Source of the DNA: Desulfovibrio sp. JC010 | Lineage (GTDB): Bacteria > Desulfobacterota > Desulfovibrionia > Desulfovibrionales > Desulfovibrionaceae | Assembly (NCBI RefSeq): GCF_010470675.1 | Contig: NZ_VOIQ01000002.1 | Coordinates: 124,001 to 188,000, forward strand | Direction: 5' to 3' | DNA: 64,000 bases | In this document: positions 1 to 8,079 of the stretch, piece after piece | How the letters are laid out: the number at the start of each line of letters is the position of its first letter | Position numbering within the stretch: position 1 is the stretch's first letter | The notes under the pieces: generated by a model | Databases searched by the model: none | The model's input: only the letters and a program-made list of their open reading frames with translations | Told to the model about the DNA's origin: nothing | Position numbers and translations under genes: made by a program

Positions 1-2
1 CA

Positions 3-743
3 TTGCTGGTCAACCTGAACGAACTGGAAGGAGACATTGTATTTCTGAAGAACATCGACAATGTGGCCCCGGACCATTTAAAAGGAGACACCATCGAGTA
101 CAAACAAATTCTCGGCGGACTGCTGGTGGAATTGCAGAATGAAATATTCGGCCACATCCGCAGCCTGAAGCAGGAACAGCCCACCGGGCTGAATTCAGTA
201 GAGAACTTTATGGCCGGACGTCTGAACATGGAACTTCCGGACTCCTACAATTCCATGGAACATGAGCAAAAAGCTACATGGCTGCTTGCTAAACTGGACC
301 GCCCGATCAGAGTATGCGGCATGGTGGAAAACACCGGAGAACCCGGCGGAGGACCTTTCTGGGTGCTTGGATCGGACGGAGAACCATCAAGGCAGATTGT
401 AGAAAAAAGCCAGGTCGATCTTGATAATCCGGATCAGGCTGAATGTATGAGTAAGGCAACACATTTCAACCCGGTGGATATCATCTGCGGGCTGCGTGAC
501 CATGAAGGCAAACCTTTCAATCTGCTGGAAAGAATAGACAAGGATTCCGGATTCATATCCGTGAAATCAAAGGACGGAAAGGAACTCAAGGCAATGGAGC
601 TGCCCGGACTCTGGAACGGGTCCATGGCTGACTGGACCACTATTTTCGTTGAAGTGCCGCTCAGCACATTCTCCCCGGTAAAAACAGTAAATGACCTGCT
701 TAAAACGGTGCATCAACCGGCCATGCGCCCGGCTGAAAGATAA
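3..743 (+). CDS. DUF4301 family protein, C-terminal part (5' end outside window)
   Basis: The reading frame is open at the left edge, so this is the last 246 or so codons of a longer gene; DUF4301 proteins are usually around 500 residues. The fragment carries the family's conserved tail, seen here as ELPGLWNGSMADW followed by FVEVPLSTFSPVKTVNDLL, and a glycine-rich FWVLG segment. Biochemical function of DUF4301 is not established. The 3' end overlaps the 3' end of the convergent tupC by 31 bases, so the two transcripts may interfere. Family assignment is from memory of its conserved C-terminus. The apparent TTG at position 3 is probably an internal codon. Confidence 0.75.
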   Translation: MLVNLNELEGDIVFLKNIDNVAPDHLKGDTIEYKQILGGLLVELQNEIFGHIRSLKQEQPTGLNSVENFMAGRLNMELPDSYNSMEHEQKATWLLAKLDRPIRVCGMVENTGEPGGGPFWVLGSDGEPSRQIVEKSQVDLDNPDQAECMSKATHFNPVDIICGLRDHEGKPFNLLERIDKDSGFISVKSKDGKELKAMELPGLWNGSMADWTTIFVEVPLSTFSPVKTVNDLLKTVHQPAMRPAER

Positions 744-1360
744 AAAATAGTATCAGCAACTTCCTCCAGCCAGGGATGGTCATGGCTGACGATGACAAGC
801 GTAGTTCCCTGCTCATCACGGGCGGAAACAGCGGCGTCATGGATAAGTTGCGTGGATTCAAAATCAAGGCTGGCTGTGGGCTCGTCAAGGAGCAGCACCC
901 TTGGGTTCAGAACCAGCCGCGCGGCCAGAGCCACCCGTTGGGCCTCCCCGCCGGAAAGCTCAAACCAATGACGGTGCATGAATTTATCAGGTGCCAGACC
1001 TACCTTTGAAAGGGAATGGCAAACCTTGTCGTGAACATTCTTTTCCCCGCGCAATTCAAGTCCGTATGCAACGTTTGCGGCAACGGAACGCTTAAGCAGG
1101 TACGGCTCCTGAGTAAGCATGGTCACTTCGCGGCGCAATGAATGTTCCGGTTCCTCTATCTCCCTGCCGTCATAAAAAAGAGAGCCCGAATCAGGACTTT
1201 CCAGAAAAGCGAGCATGCGCATGAGGGTACTCTTACCGCTGCCGTTATGTCCGGCCAGCCCGACAATGTCACCTTCATTAACGGAGAATTCATCCACCGT
1301 AAGCACCAGACGTCCGTTGTAACGCTGCCGGACCTGCTTAAGTCTGTATAATTCCTTCAT
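713..1360 (-). CDS. tupC: Tungstate ABC transporter, ATP-binding protein
   Basis: This cytoplasmic ATPase would energise tungstate import through TupB. The 215 residues include a Walker A (GHNGSGKST, about residues 38-46), an ABC signature (LSGGEAQR, about 135-142), Walker B with catalytic glutamate (VLLLDEPTAS) and the H-loop (IVSHDH). The length is short and lacks a C-terminal TOBE/MOP domain, which separates Tup-type ATPases from ModC. Its ATG shares a base with the stop of tupB (TAATG), indicating translational coupling. Substrate identity is inferred from the TupA neighbour; molybdate cannot be excluded from sequence alone. Confidence 0.88.
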   Translation of the reverse strand: MKELYRLKQVRQRYNGRLVLTVDEFSVNEGDIVGLAGHNGSGKSTLMRMLAFLESPDSGSLFYDGREIEEPEHSLRREVTMLTQEPYLLKRSVAANVAYGLELRGEKNVHDKVCHSLSKVGLAPDKFMHRHWFELSGGEAQRVALAARLVLNPRVLLLDEPTASLDFESTQLIHDAAVSARDEQGTTLVIVSHDHPWLEEVADTIFYLSAGRMAG

Positions 1361-2055
1361 TACTGCCCTGCCCTTTTACGGACACCGGACATGCAATAAT
1401 TGACCGCAAAAGCAATCATCATCAGCACCAGCCCAAGCGCGATACCCATGGCAAATTCTCCCTTGCCTGTTTCAAGGGCAATGGCAGTGGTGATGGTCCG
1501 GGTGTGCCATTTGATATTGCCGCCCACCATCATGGAAATACCGATCTCGGAGACAATACGCCCGTAGGCCGCTGCTGCCGCTAGGATAAGGCTGTAACGG
1601 GCCTCCCAGAGGGTGGTGCGCAAAATCTGGCTGTGTGAGGCACCGAGGGTCAGCAGGGTCTGCTTGAGGCGTAGGTCGAGATTCTCCACCGCTGTGGCCA
1701 TCATGGCGATGACAATGGGCAGGCCGAGCAGTGTCTGGCCCACGGCTATTCCGGGTATGCTGAACAGAAGCTCCATTTCGCCCATGGGGCCGCGGCGGGA
1801 AAGCATGGCGTAAACCAGCAGCCCGATAACAACAGTGGGAAAAGAAAGCAGGGTATCGGCAATAAGGCGGATTGCCCTTTTGCCGGGAAATTCGTGATAG
1901 CCGAGCAGAAACCCCAGCGGCGCACCGAGAATCAGGGTGGCACTGATGGAAATGGTGGTCACGCAGACCGTGGTATAAATGGCGGAATAGGTTTCCGGGT
2001 CAGCGGAAAAGAGCAGCACGAACGCCTGCCAGAAACCGTTTAAAATAAAATCCAT
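1360..2055 (-). CDS. tupB: Tungstate ABC transporter, permease
   Basis: This 231-residue inner-membrane permease has about five or six hydrophobic segments (for example around residues 28-50, 60-80 and 200-222). It carries the coupling-loop EAA-like region around residues 145-180 (LGASHSQILRTTLWEARYS, then AYGRIVSEIG) that contacts the ATPase. It resembles TupB/WtpB permeases encoded between a binding protein and an ATPase. It lies 156 bases downstream of tupA, and that gap holds a very strong hairpin, so it may be expressed at a lower level than the binding protein. It overlaps tupC by one base. Confidence 0.87.
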   Translation of the reverse strand: MDFILNGFWQAFVLLFSADPETYSAIYTTVCVTTISISATLILGAPLGFLLGYHEFPGKRAIRLIADTLLSFPTVVIGLLVYAMLSRRGPMGEMELLFSIPGIAVGQTLLGLPIVIAMMATAVENLDLRLKQTLLTLGASHSQILRTTLWEARYSLILAAAAAYGRIVSEIGISMMVGGNIKWHTRTITTAIALETGKGEFAMGIALGLVLMMIAFAVNYCMSGVRKRAGQ

Positions 2056-2120
2056 AAATTAATGAAGCCTCCCCTTTTACTCTAACACTAATAATAACAA
2101 ACGGCCTTTCCGACCACAAG

Positions 2121-2209
2121 AGCGAAGCTTATTAAAACGTTTTGAAAGGGAGAGTCCAGAGAGGGAAAACTTTTGGAAAAGTTTTCCCTCTCTGGTCGCC
2201 GAAGGCGTT
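2121..2209 (-). repeat. Dispersed intergenic hairpin module, copy 1 (between tupA and tupB)
   Basis: Bases 2156-2174 and 2177-2195 form a perfect 19-bp stem with a 2-base loop. The stem is flanked by a GCGAAGC...AAAACGTTTT box on one side and GGTCGCCGAAGGCG on the other. No T-run follows on the minus strand, so it is more likely an mRNA-stabilising or processing hairpin (or weak attenuator) than a full terminator. It matches modules at 13057, 13180, 26112, 38922, 42311 and 56631. Confidence 0.7.
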
Positions 2210-2211
2210 AA

Positions 2212-3036
2212 TTATTTAGCGTTGGGGATGAAGAGCTTTTTACCGAGCAGCTTGAAGTTGCCGATAGCTTTCTGGGTTTTGGGGGAAGCCATCCACTCGG
2301 AGAACTTGGTAGCCAGTTCGTACTTGGCATTTTTGCAGTTCTTGGGATCAACGGCCAGCACGCTGTACTGGTTGAAGAGAGTCTTGTCGCCTTCCACCAG
2401 AACTTTCAGTTCGGGGTTGCCGTTCTTGTTGGCGGTGTACTTGATGTAGGTACCGCGGTCGGTCATGATGTAGCCGTCACGTTCTTCAGCAACGGTGATA
2501 CTTTTGATCATGCCCTGACCGGTCTGGATGTACCATTTTGCTTTATCGGGAACAGCCATGCCGGCGACTTTCCAGAGGGAAATTTCTTTTTTGTTGGTAC
2601 CGGAGTTGTCACCACGGCTGACAAAAGGAGCCTTGGCATCGGCGATACCTTTCATGGCCTGCACAACGGGGAGACCTTTAACACCAGCGGGATCGGAAGC
2701 AGGGCCGATGATTACGAAATCGTTGTACATAACTTCGCGGCGGTCTTTAAGTGCGCCCATATCAACATATTTTTTCTCAGCAGCGGGAGCGTGTACCATA
2801 AGAACATCCACGTCGCAGTTCTGACCCATTTTGAGAGCTTTACCGGTGCCAACTGCGGTCCACTTCAGTTCAATGCCGGTGTCCTTTTTGAACATGGGAG
2901 CCAGATCATCCAGCAGACCGGTGTTGTCTGTACTTGTGGTGGTGGCCATCATCAGGGTTTCAGCCTTGACCAGTCCCGGAGCAACGAGCAGGGAGACGAG
3001 AGCAAGAGCGAGCAGCAATACTTTAAATTTCTTCAT
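2212..3036 (-). CDS. tupA: Tungstate-binding periplasmic protein
   Basis: This 274-residue extracytoplasmic binding protein would deliver tungstate to TupBC. It has a classic signal peptide (KKFK, hydrophobic core, cleavage near residue 25 after VKA). The TupA hallmark ATTTSTDNTGLLD follows at about residues 31-43; the TTTS segment belongs to the oxyanion-binding site in this family. Other family segments visible are SRGDNSGTNKKE and YIMTDRGTY. A strong GGAGG lies 5 bases upstream of the ATG. A promoter with an embedded palindrome sits upstream. The nearby fdhD, fdhE and moaA fit a role in feeding tungsten to formate dehydrogenases. Confidence 0.92.
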   Translation of the reverse strand: MKKFKVLLLALALVSLLVAPGLVKAETLMMATTTSTDNTGLLDDLAPMFKKDTGIELKWTAVGTGKALKMGQNCDVDVLMVHAPAAEKKYVDMGALKDRREVMYNDFVIIGPASDPAGVKGLPVVQAMKGIADAKAPFVSRGDNSGTNKKEISLWKVAGMAVPDKAKWYIQTGQGMIKSITVAEERDGYIMTDRGTYIKYTANKNGNPELKVLVEGDKTLFNQYSVLAVDPKNCKNAKYELATKFSEWMASPKTQKAIGNFKLLGKKLFIPNAK

Positions 3037-3128
3037 GTTTCCTCCAAAAAGAACTCTGTTTTAAAATTTATAAAAATCAGTTCATCCGCAGATTACGGCC
3101 ACGCCAATACAGCCGGGACCAGCTTAAA

Positions 3129-3157
3129 TGTAGATCAGAAACATAGCTCTATGTCAA
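3129..3157 (-). promoter_or_regulatory. Candidate tupABC promoter with overlapping operator palindrome
   Basis: On the minus strand a perfect -35 TTGACA (3157-3152) is followed after 17 bases by a weak -10 TCTACA (3134-3129). The palindrome ACATAG-CT-CTATGT (3141-3154) overlaps the -35 end and the spacer, which is typical placement for a repressor. In Desulfovibrio, tup genes are known to be regulated by the tungstate-responsive factor TunR. Assigning this site to TunR or a ModE-like protein is inference; no such regulator is encoded in the window. Confidence 0.5.
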
Positions 3158-3291
3158 TACAAGCACAATTATACTCTTGTTCTTAACCTGCTTTTGCACC
3201 ATAAATGTGCTGAAACAGGCGTAAAAAAGGAAGGGCTTGCCCGCAAACTGCGTTGCGCCTATGCTGTCTTAAATATATCAGGCGGAGCATG

Positions 3292-4077
3292 ATGAACGAA
3301 AGTTTCAGCTATAAAATTCAAGAATATTCGAATGGTGAATTCAAGGATAAGGAAATCAGAAGCATCCTTGAAATCCCCCTGACCATCAATCTGAACGGAC
3401 GCGAAGTAGTCACCCTGCTGACTACGGCCCGCTACCCGGATTATCTTGCCGTGGGCTTTCTTAAATCCGATGCCTACATTTCCTCCCGCGACCAGATCAT
3501 TGATCTGAAAATGACCGAACACGAGGACCGCATCATTGCCGATGTGACCACAAGTCACGACCCTTGGAAAGGACGGGTGCTGGAATATTCCATCACTTCC
3601 GGCTGCGGCAAGGGCACCAATTTCGGGCGCAATGTCTCCACCATTTCCAAACGGACCATTAAGTCCGGACTCACTGTCACCCCGAAGCAGATTCTGAAAC
3701 ACGCCAATGAGCTGCATTCCCGCTCCACCCTGTACACAAAAACACGCGGCTGCCACAATTCCTCCCTGTGCACGCCTGAAGAGATGCTTTACTTCCGTGA
3801 AGATATCGGCCGCCACAACGCCATCGACATGATCGTAGGCCAGTGCTTCCTTGAAGATGTACCCACAGACGGCAAAATGATCGTTTCCACCGGGCGGGTG
3901 GCTTCGGAAATCCTGCTCAAGGCGGTGCGCATCGGCGTTCCCGTACTGGCCTCCACTGCCGTGGCAACCAGCTTTTCCGTGGAACTGGCCCGAAAAATCG
4001 GCATCACCCTCATCGGCAACATCAGTAAAGACAGTTTCTGGGTCTATAGTGATCAGGGCCGGATCAAAGGTTTGTAG
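3292..4077 (+). CDS. fdhD: Formate dehydrogenase accessory sulfurtransferase FdhD
   Basis: FdhD transfers sulfur from a cysteine desulfurase to the Mo/W-bisPGD cofactor before its insertion into formate dehydrogenase. About 261 residues from ATG 3292; GGCGGAG at 3281-3287 supports 3292 (or the adjacent ATG 3289) over an upstream TTG at 3253. Visible family motifs are TSGCGKG (catalytic-loop Cys about 105), TRGCHNSSLC (about 152-160) and the highly conserved EDIGRHNAID (about 168-177). The second cysteine of the CxxC loop found in E. coli is a glycine here (CGKG), a variant I believe is common outside Enterobacteria. It is divergent from tupA and followed by fdhE. Confidence 0.93.
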   Translation: MNESFSYKIQEYSNGEFKDKEIRSILEIPLTINLNGREVVTLLTTARYPDYLAVGFLKSDAYISSRDQIIDLKMTEHEDRIIADVTTSHDPWKGRVLEYSITSGCGKGTNFGRNVSTISKRTIKSGLTVTPKQILKHANELHSRSTLYTKTRGCHNSSLCTPEEMLYFREDIGRHNAIDMIVGQCFLEDVPTDGKMIVSTGRVASEILLKAVRIGVPVLASTAVATSFSVELARKIGITLIGNISKDSFWVYSDQGRIKGL

Positions 4078-4279
4078 CCCGGTATAAAAGCCTTCAATTT
4101 TTATTCTGCCAAATCAACCATAATATCTTATTAAAATAATCGATTAGACTTTGTGCCAAATCGTGATTAATTAACACTCCTATGCAGCCTGTGCCGATAA
4201 GGCATATGTTTTTTTTAACAGGAATGAAACCAATCCGGTCAATCCTACAACCGGATTCCCTTAAGGAGTGTTTTTTATA

Positions 4280-5221
4280 ATGAATTTTGATTACAGCAGT
4301 GCCAAAGAACAGCTGGATGCCAAGGTATCCGAGCTGCGGGAAAAGCCCTTCCTCCCCGAAGAGCTTGTAAATCTGATCTCCAATGTAGCAGCAATCCAGT
4401 TGGAAGCGCAGCAGCACTCCGCCCCGGAAATCCCCAGCGAACTTACCCCCGCAGACCAGAATCTGCAGGGACGCCCCCTGCTTGCCCGCGAGAATTTCAC
4501 TTACGATTTTGAACAGTGCAAGGAGCTGATCAGCAAAATTTCCACGCTGGTCAGTAAAGAAGAAGGACCCCTTGCTGATGCAGCCGGAACAATCAACGCC
4601 GCAATCGAATCCGGTGAGTTGGACCTGAAGCAGGCCATCAAAGCCTATCTTGAAACCGATGATGAATTTTTCCTCGGCTGGGCGGAAAAAATGCCTGAGG
4701 CTCCACGCGCTCTCAGTTTTCTCGTCCAGTCCGCGCTGACCCCCTCCATTAAGACAGTTGCCGCAGCATTGGCCGAAAAACTGCCCGAACTTGAAGCCGA
4801 CACCTCTCAGAGACCGGACAACGGTGAACTTGATTTCGAATTGGAGCAGCCCGCGCCGCACCAGCACGGACACTGTCCCATCTGCGGCTCCGTAGCCTTC
4901 ATGCACACCCTGCACCACAAGCAGGGCTTCCGCTACGCCAGCTGTTCCTTCTGCCATACCGAGTACCGGGTCCGCCGCATGGCCTGTGCCTACTGCGACA
5001 ACACCAACGCGGAAAACCTCAAATTTTTCACTGTGGAAGAAGCACCGGGCTACCGGGTTGATGTCTGCGAATCCTGCAAGACCTACATGAAAACCACGGA
5101 TTTTCGTGAAGTGGCTAAAGTTTCCATTCCGGCCCTTAATGATCTTGAATCATTGCCGCTGGATTTTGTAGCAGCAGAAGAAGGCTACACCCGGGGCACC
5201 CTGTCCGTCTGGGGATTCTAA
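4280..5221 (+). CDS. fdhE: Formate dehydrogenase accessory protein FdhE
   Basis: FdhE is a cytoplasmic zinc/iron-binding maturation factor for respiratory formate dehydrogenases. The C-terminal half has four CxxC knuckles typical of the family: [26 protein letters not shown] and [10 protein letters not shown] (about residues 190-270). The N-terminal half is acidic and helical. The start was set at ATG 4280, 11 bases after AAGGAG at 4263-4268, because the upstream GTG at 4268 overlaps that ribosome site. That gives 313 residues. One base separates its stop from moaA, so the two are almost certainly co-transcribed. Confidence 0.9.
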   Translation: MNFDYSSAKEQLDAKVSELREKPFLPEELVNLISNVAAIQLEAQQHSAPEIPSELTPADQNLQGRPLLARENFTYDFEQCKELISKISTLVSKEEGPLADAAGTINAAIESGELDLKQAIKAYLETDDEFFLGWAEKMPEAPRALSFLVQSALTPSIKTVAAALAEKLPELEADTSQRPDNGELDFELEQPAPHQHGHCPICGSVAFMHTLHHKQGFRYASCSFCHTEYRVRRMACAYCDNTNAENLKFFTVEEAPGYRVDVCESCKTYMKTTDFREVAKVSIPALNDLESLPLDFVAAEEGYTRGTLSVWGF

Positions 5222-5222
5222 A

Positions 5223-6218
5223 ATGGTACTCACCGACAAGATAGGCCGGACCGTCAGCTATCTGCGGCTGAGCGTTACCGACCGCTGCAACCTGCGCTGC
5301 ATGTATTGCGTGACCAAGGATTTCCAGTTCATCCCCCACCCGAACATCCTGCGCTACGAGGAAATGCTGCGGCTGGTGGATATTGCCGCGACCATGAACA
5401 TCACCAAACTGCGGCTCACCGGAGGCGAACCCTTTGCCCGCCGGGGATTCATGGATTTCATCGCCGCGGTCATGAAAAACCATCCGGAACTGGACCTGCG
5501 CATCACCACCAACGGAACACTCATTGAACCGCTGGTGCCGGAGCTTAAAAAAATCGGGGTCAACAGGCTGAACATATCGCTGGATACCCTTGACCGTGAG
5601 ACTTTCAAGGAAGTGACCGGACGTGATCATTTAAATGATGTACTGGCAACCATCGAAGCCTGCCTTTCCGCCGGGATCAAGATCAAGGTCAATGCCGTGG
5701 CCATGAAAGGCATCAATGATAAAGAACTAGGTTCATTCATCGATTTTGCCAAAGAGAATCCCATCGACATGCGTTTCATCGAGTTCATGCCCATGGGCGA
5801 TGACACCAAATCCGACAGCAGATTCTGGTCTGCTGACGATATCCTCGAACAGGGTCGCCAGCACGCCGCACTGGAAAAAATAAAGGTCAGGCCGGAAAAC
5901 CACGGCCCCGCGCGCATGTACTCCATCGAAGGCGGCAAGGGAAGGCTGGGATTAATTTCCCCGGTCAGTTCACATTTCTGCGCCACCTGCAACAGGCTGC
6001 GCATCACTTCCGACGGCCAGCTGCGGACCTGTCTTTTTTCCGACAAGACCTACGGACTGCGTGAAATTTTAAGGAACCCGGACATGGATGACGATGCCGT
6101 ACGCATGGTCATAGCGGAGGCCACCATGGACAAACCGCTGGGGTACCATCTCCTAGAACAAAGATCATCAGGATGTGAAGGTGTATGCGAAACACAGATG
6201 TCGGCCATAGGCGGATAG
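5223..6218 (+). CDS. moaA: GTP 3',8-cyclase MoaA
   Basis: MoaA is the radical-SAM enzyme that converts GTP to the cyclic precursor for molybdopterin. In the 331 residues the N-terminal CNLRCMYC (C22, C26, C29) binds the SAM cluster. The C-terminal FCATCNRLR (C253, C256) with C270 forms the second 4Fe-4S cluster in the expected CX2CX13C spacing. The polypeptide ends in Gly-Gly, the essential MoaA tail. RLTGGEPF is the SAM-binding GGE motif. Linkage to fdhD/fdhE and tupABC ties pterin synthesis to formate dehydrogenase maturation. Confidence 0.95.
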   Translation: MVLTDKIGRTVSYLRLSVTDRCNLRCMYCVTKDFQFIPHPNILRYEEMLRLVDIAATMNITKLRLTGGEPFARRGFMDFIAAVMKNHPELDLRITTNGTLIEPLVPELKKIGVNRLNISLDTLDRETFKEVTGRDHLNDVLATIEACLSAGIKIKVNAVAMKGINDKELGSFIDFAKENPIDMRFIEFMPMGDDTKSDSRFWSADDILEQGRQHAALEKIKVRPENHGPARMYSIEGGKGRLGLISPVSSHFCATCNRLRITSDGQLRTCLFSDKTYGLREILRNPDMDDDAVRMVIAEATMDKPLGYHLLEQRSSGCEGVCETQMSAIGG

Positions 6219-6229
6219 AAGGATCAGTC

Positions 6230-7114
6230 ATGAATGCTGTTTCTGAAAGTAGGGATGAACTGCTGGCGCGTCTGAGCTCCTCCGAAGAGGAAGCCAGAAA
6301 TTTCCTGCTGCACAAAGCCCTCGGTGACCGCAAAGCCTTCTGCCCCCGCTGCCGGGAGCACAAGCTCTACAACTTAAACGGCGAGCGTTACCGCTGCTCT
6401 TCCTGCAAGTACACCTTTCAGGATTTCAGCGGTCGCTGGATCAACAACGGCGGCCTTTCCTCCCGCGAATGGGTGCGCCTGATCCAGATGTTCGCCGAAG
6501 ACCACACCGCCCACGCCATCTCTCTTGATCTGGAACTTTCCTACAACGCCACCTACAAGGCCATCACCGCGCTCAGGTTCGCAATCTTAGCACAGGCAAT
6601 CGATGCCCAGCAGTTGCTCAGTCCGGAAACCGGGCTGCACACCCATCTCAAGAACAAAAAACTGACCGGGGTACCTTCCAAGAAAGTAACCGGGACCATT
6701 CCCGTATTCGGAATAATGGAAAAAAACGGCTGGGTGTTCATCGATTTAATGCAGAACATCACTGCGGAATCGGTATTCCACTTCAACCACAACTTCCACC
6801 TCAAGCTGGTCCGCCACGGGTCCATCATCCACACCGACCGCTACCAGAAATACGATTCCCTGATCCTCTGCGGAGACGATTCCCTGCCGCTCGATTACAT
6901 CCGCAAATACCCGGACATCACCCCGCACATAGAAATTTCCGGCGGTGAATTCTGGCAATTCGCACGTCAGCGTTTCAAGCGTTACAAGGGTATATCCCCG
7001 CACCGCTTTCCCTTATATCTGAAAGAGTTAGAATTTCGGTTTAACAATCGTTCAAAGGATTTGTTTGATTTATTGACCGGGTATATTTGTAAGATTGTGC
7101 CTGATGTGGATTAG
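6230..7114 (+). CDS. IS1595/ISXO2-like transposase-derived protein, probably domesticated
   Basis: The 294 residues follow the IS1595-family layout. There is an N-terminal zinc ribbon (C38, C41, C56, C59, ending SCKYTFQDFSGRW), a helix-turn-helix-like region (about 80-120), then an RNase H-like half. That half holds HTDRYQKY (D203), GGEFW (E240) and the family tail YLKELEFRFNNR. The first catalytic acid, normally in a VExDE motif, is not visible around residues 125-145. I saw no terminal inverted repeats or target duplications. It starts 11 bases after moaA with AAGGA upstream, so it behaves as the last gene of the fdhE-moaA operon. A DNA-binding regulator derived from a transposase is my inference. 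Confidence 0.7.
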   Translation: MNAVSESRDELLARLSSSEEEARNFLLHKALGDRKAFCPRCREHKLYNLNGERYRCSSCKYTFQDFSGRWINNGGLSSREWVRLIQMFAEDHTAHAISLDLELSYNATYKAITALRFAILAQAIDAQQLLSPETGLHTHLKNKKLTGVPSKKVTGTIPVFGIMEKNGWVFIDLMQNITAESVFHFNHNFHLKLVRHGSIIHTDRYQKYDSLILCGDDSLPLDYIRKYPDITPHIEISGGEFWQFARQRFKRYKGISPHRFPLYLKELEFRFNNRSKDLFDLLTGYICKIVPDVD

Positions 7115-7278
7115 GGATTTGACTTTTTATTCACAAGATATATATCAAAAAAGAAAATGTTGTTTAGGTTATCCCTAATCAACATTTTTATTTACTTTTG
7201 CAGACGAACCAATTAGCGGAAAGCTTACCCACTATTTTTTGGACAATTTTCATTAAGACTGTTCAAAATTGCGAGGCA

Positions 7279-7815
7279 ATGAGTATTTTAAATTTCGAAT
7301 TCACCGATAAAATTATCCCTGACGCTTTTCACGGCACTTCAGCTAAAGCCGCAGAGGAAATTTTAAGGACTCAAACCTTCGTTGAAAGTGATGATAAATC
7401 TTTTTTGGGTAAGGGTGTTTATTTTTACGAAGCGTCAAAAAAATCCGCTATTGATTGGGCTGAAAATAAACACGGCATAGATATCACCGTTATTCAAGCT
7501 AAAATTCAACTTGGCTCGTGTTTTGATCTTCATAACGCAGAACACGAAATGGCTTTTACCCACTTAAAAAGCCAACTTGAATATATGGGCAAAGGACGCG
7601 ACATGACCGATGCCTTTGTGATAAATTATATGGTAGAAAAAATATGCACGCAAATAGAAACGGTAAGGTGCTCCATTCCGAAAGGATTTCGTAAAGGGTA
7701 TCATAATCCTCTAGTTAAAAATGGAGTCATTCCCCGTAAGAATGAAATTTATATTTGCGTCAGAGAGCAAAAAAATATTTTAGAATTGCAAGAAGCTAAA
7801 GGAGGTATTTCATGA
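7279..7815 (+). CDS. PARP-like ADP-ribosyltransferase, probable toxin of a TAC system
   Basis: The 178-residue protein shows the ART-fold triad: HGT at residues 18-20, LGKGVYFYE with Y48, and NEIYI with E156. This matches the H-Y-E arrangement of PARP-type transferases, which use NAD to ADP-ribosylate a target. The start was set at ATG 7279 (GAGG upstream) rather than an upstream TTG at 7198. The next gene starts inside its last codons (ATGA overlap). With the small protein and SecB-like protein downstream, the layout equals that of CmdTAC phage-defence loci, whose CmdT modifies mRNA. The actual target here is unknown. Base composition is distinctly AT-rich compared with moaA, suggesting transfer. 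Confidence 0.72.
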   Translation: MSILNFEFTDKIIPDAFHGTSAKAAEEILRTQTFVESDDKSFLGKGVYFYEASKKSAIDWAENKHGIDITVIQAKIQLGSCFDLHNAEHEMAFTHLKSQLEYMGKGRDMTDAFVINYMVEKICTQIETVRCSIPKGFRKGYHNPLVKNGVIPRKNEIYICVREQKNILELQEAKGGIS

Positions 7816-8069
7816 CAAATCTTACGTTTGAATACCTTAAGGGATTAATTGACGAACACTTCGATGGAATGACCAACGAAGTGTTCGAAAAGAATTTAAT
7901 CGAAACAGATTATGAATTCTATAGCAATATTCATGTATCCCTTTTAAACAGATACAAGGGACAAACTAGAAATTCAAGTTCATCCAGCGCATTTGATGAT
8001 ATTGTCTTTGAAGCATTTGACTTTAAGCATAGTTGTTTTGACTGCGCTGAGTACGCTAAGGCCGCATAA
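7812..8069 (+). CDS. Small protein, probable antitoxin of the ART/SecB-like cassette
   Basis: An 85-residue acidic protein with no recognised DNA-binding domain. It overlaps the ART gene by four bases and has a perfect AAAGGAGG 6 bases before its ATG, so it should be translated more efficiently than the toxin. There is a serine-rich linker (about residues 54-59), then a tail rich in aromatic and acidic residues (DDIVFEAFDFKHSC). In chaperone-addicted antitoxins the C-terminal segment is what the SecB-like chaperone binds, and this tail is a candidate. The role is inferred entirely from position and size. Confidence 0.6.
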   Translation: MTNLTFEYLKGLIDEHFDGMTNEVFEKNLIETDYEFYSNIHVSLLNRYKGQTRNSSSSSAFDDIVFEAFDFKHSCFDCAEYAKAA

Positions 8070-8079
8070 GGATTATAAT

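Noticed and set aside
4163-4177. GTGATTAATTAACAC upstream of fdhE as a Crp/Fnr-type (HcpR-like) site
   Set aside because: Only partly palindromic, with no matching promoter spacing. Too weak to list as a feature.
4094-4957. Long open frame on the minus strand opposite fdhE
   Set aside because: Composition is a shadow of fdhE codon usage, there is no ribosome site, and fdhE has clear CxxC family motifs.
6185-7200. An intact insertion sequence around the transposase-like gene
   Set aside because: No terminal inverted repeats or target-site duplications could be found, and the first catalytic acidic motif is missing.
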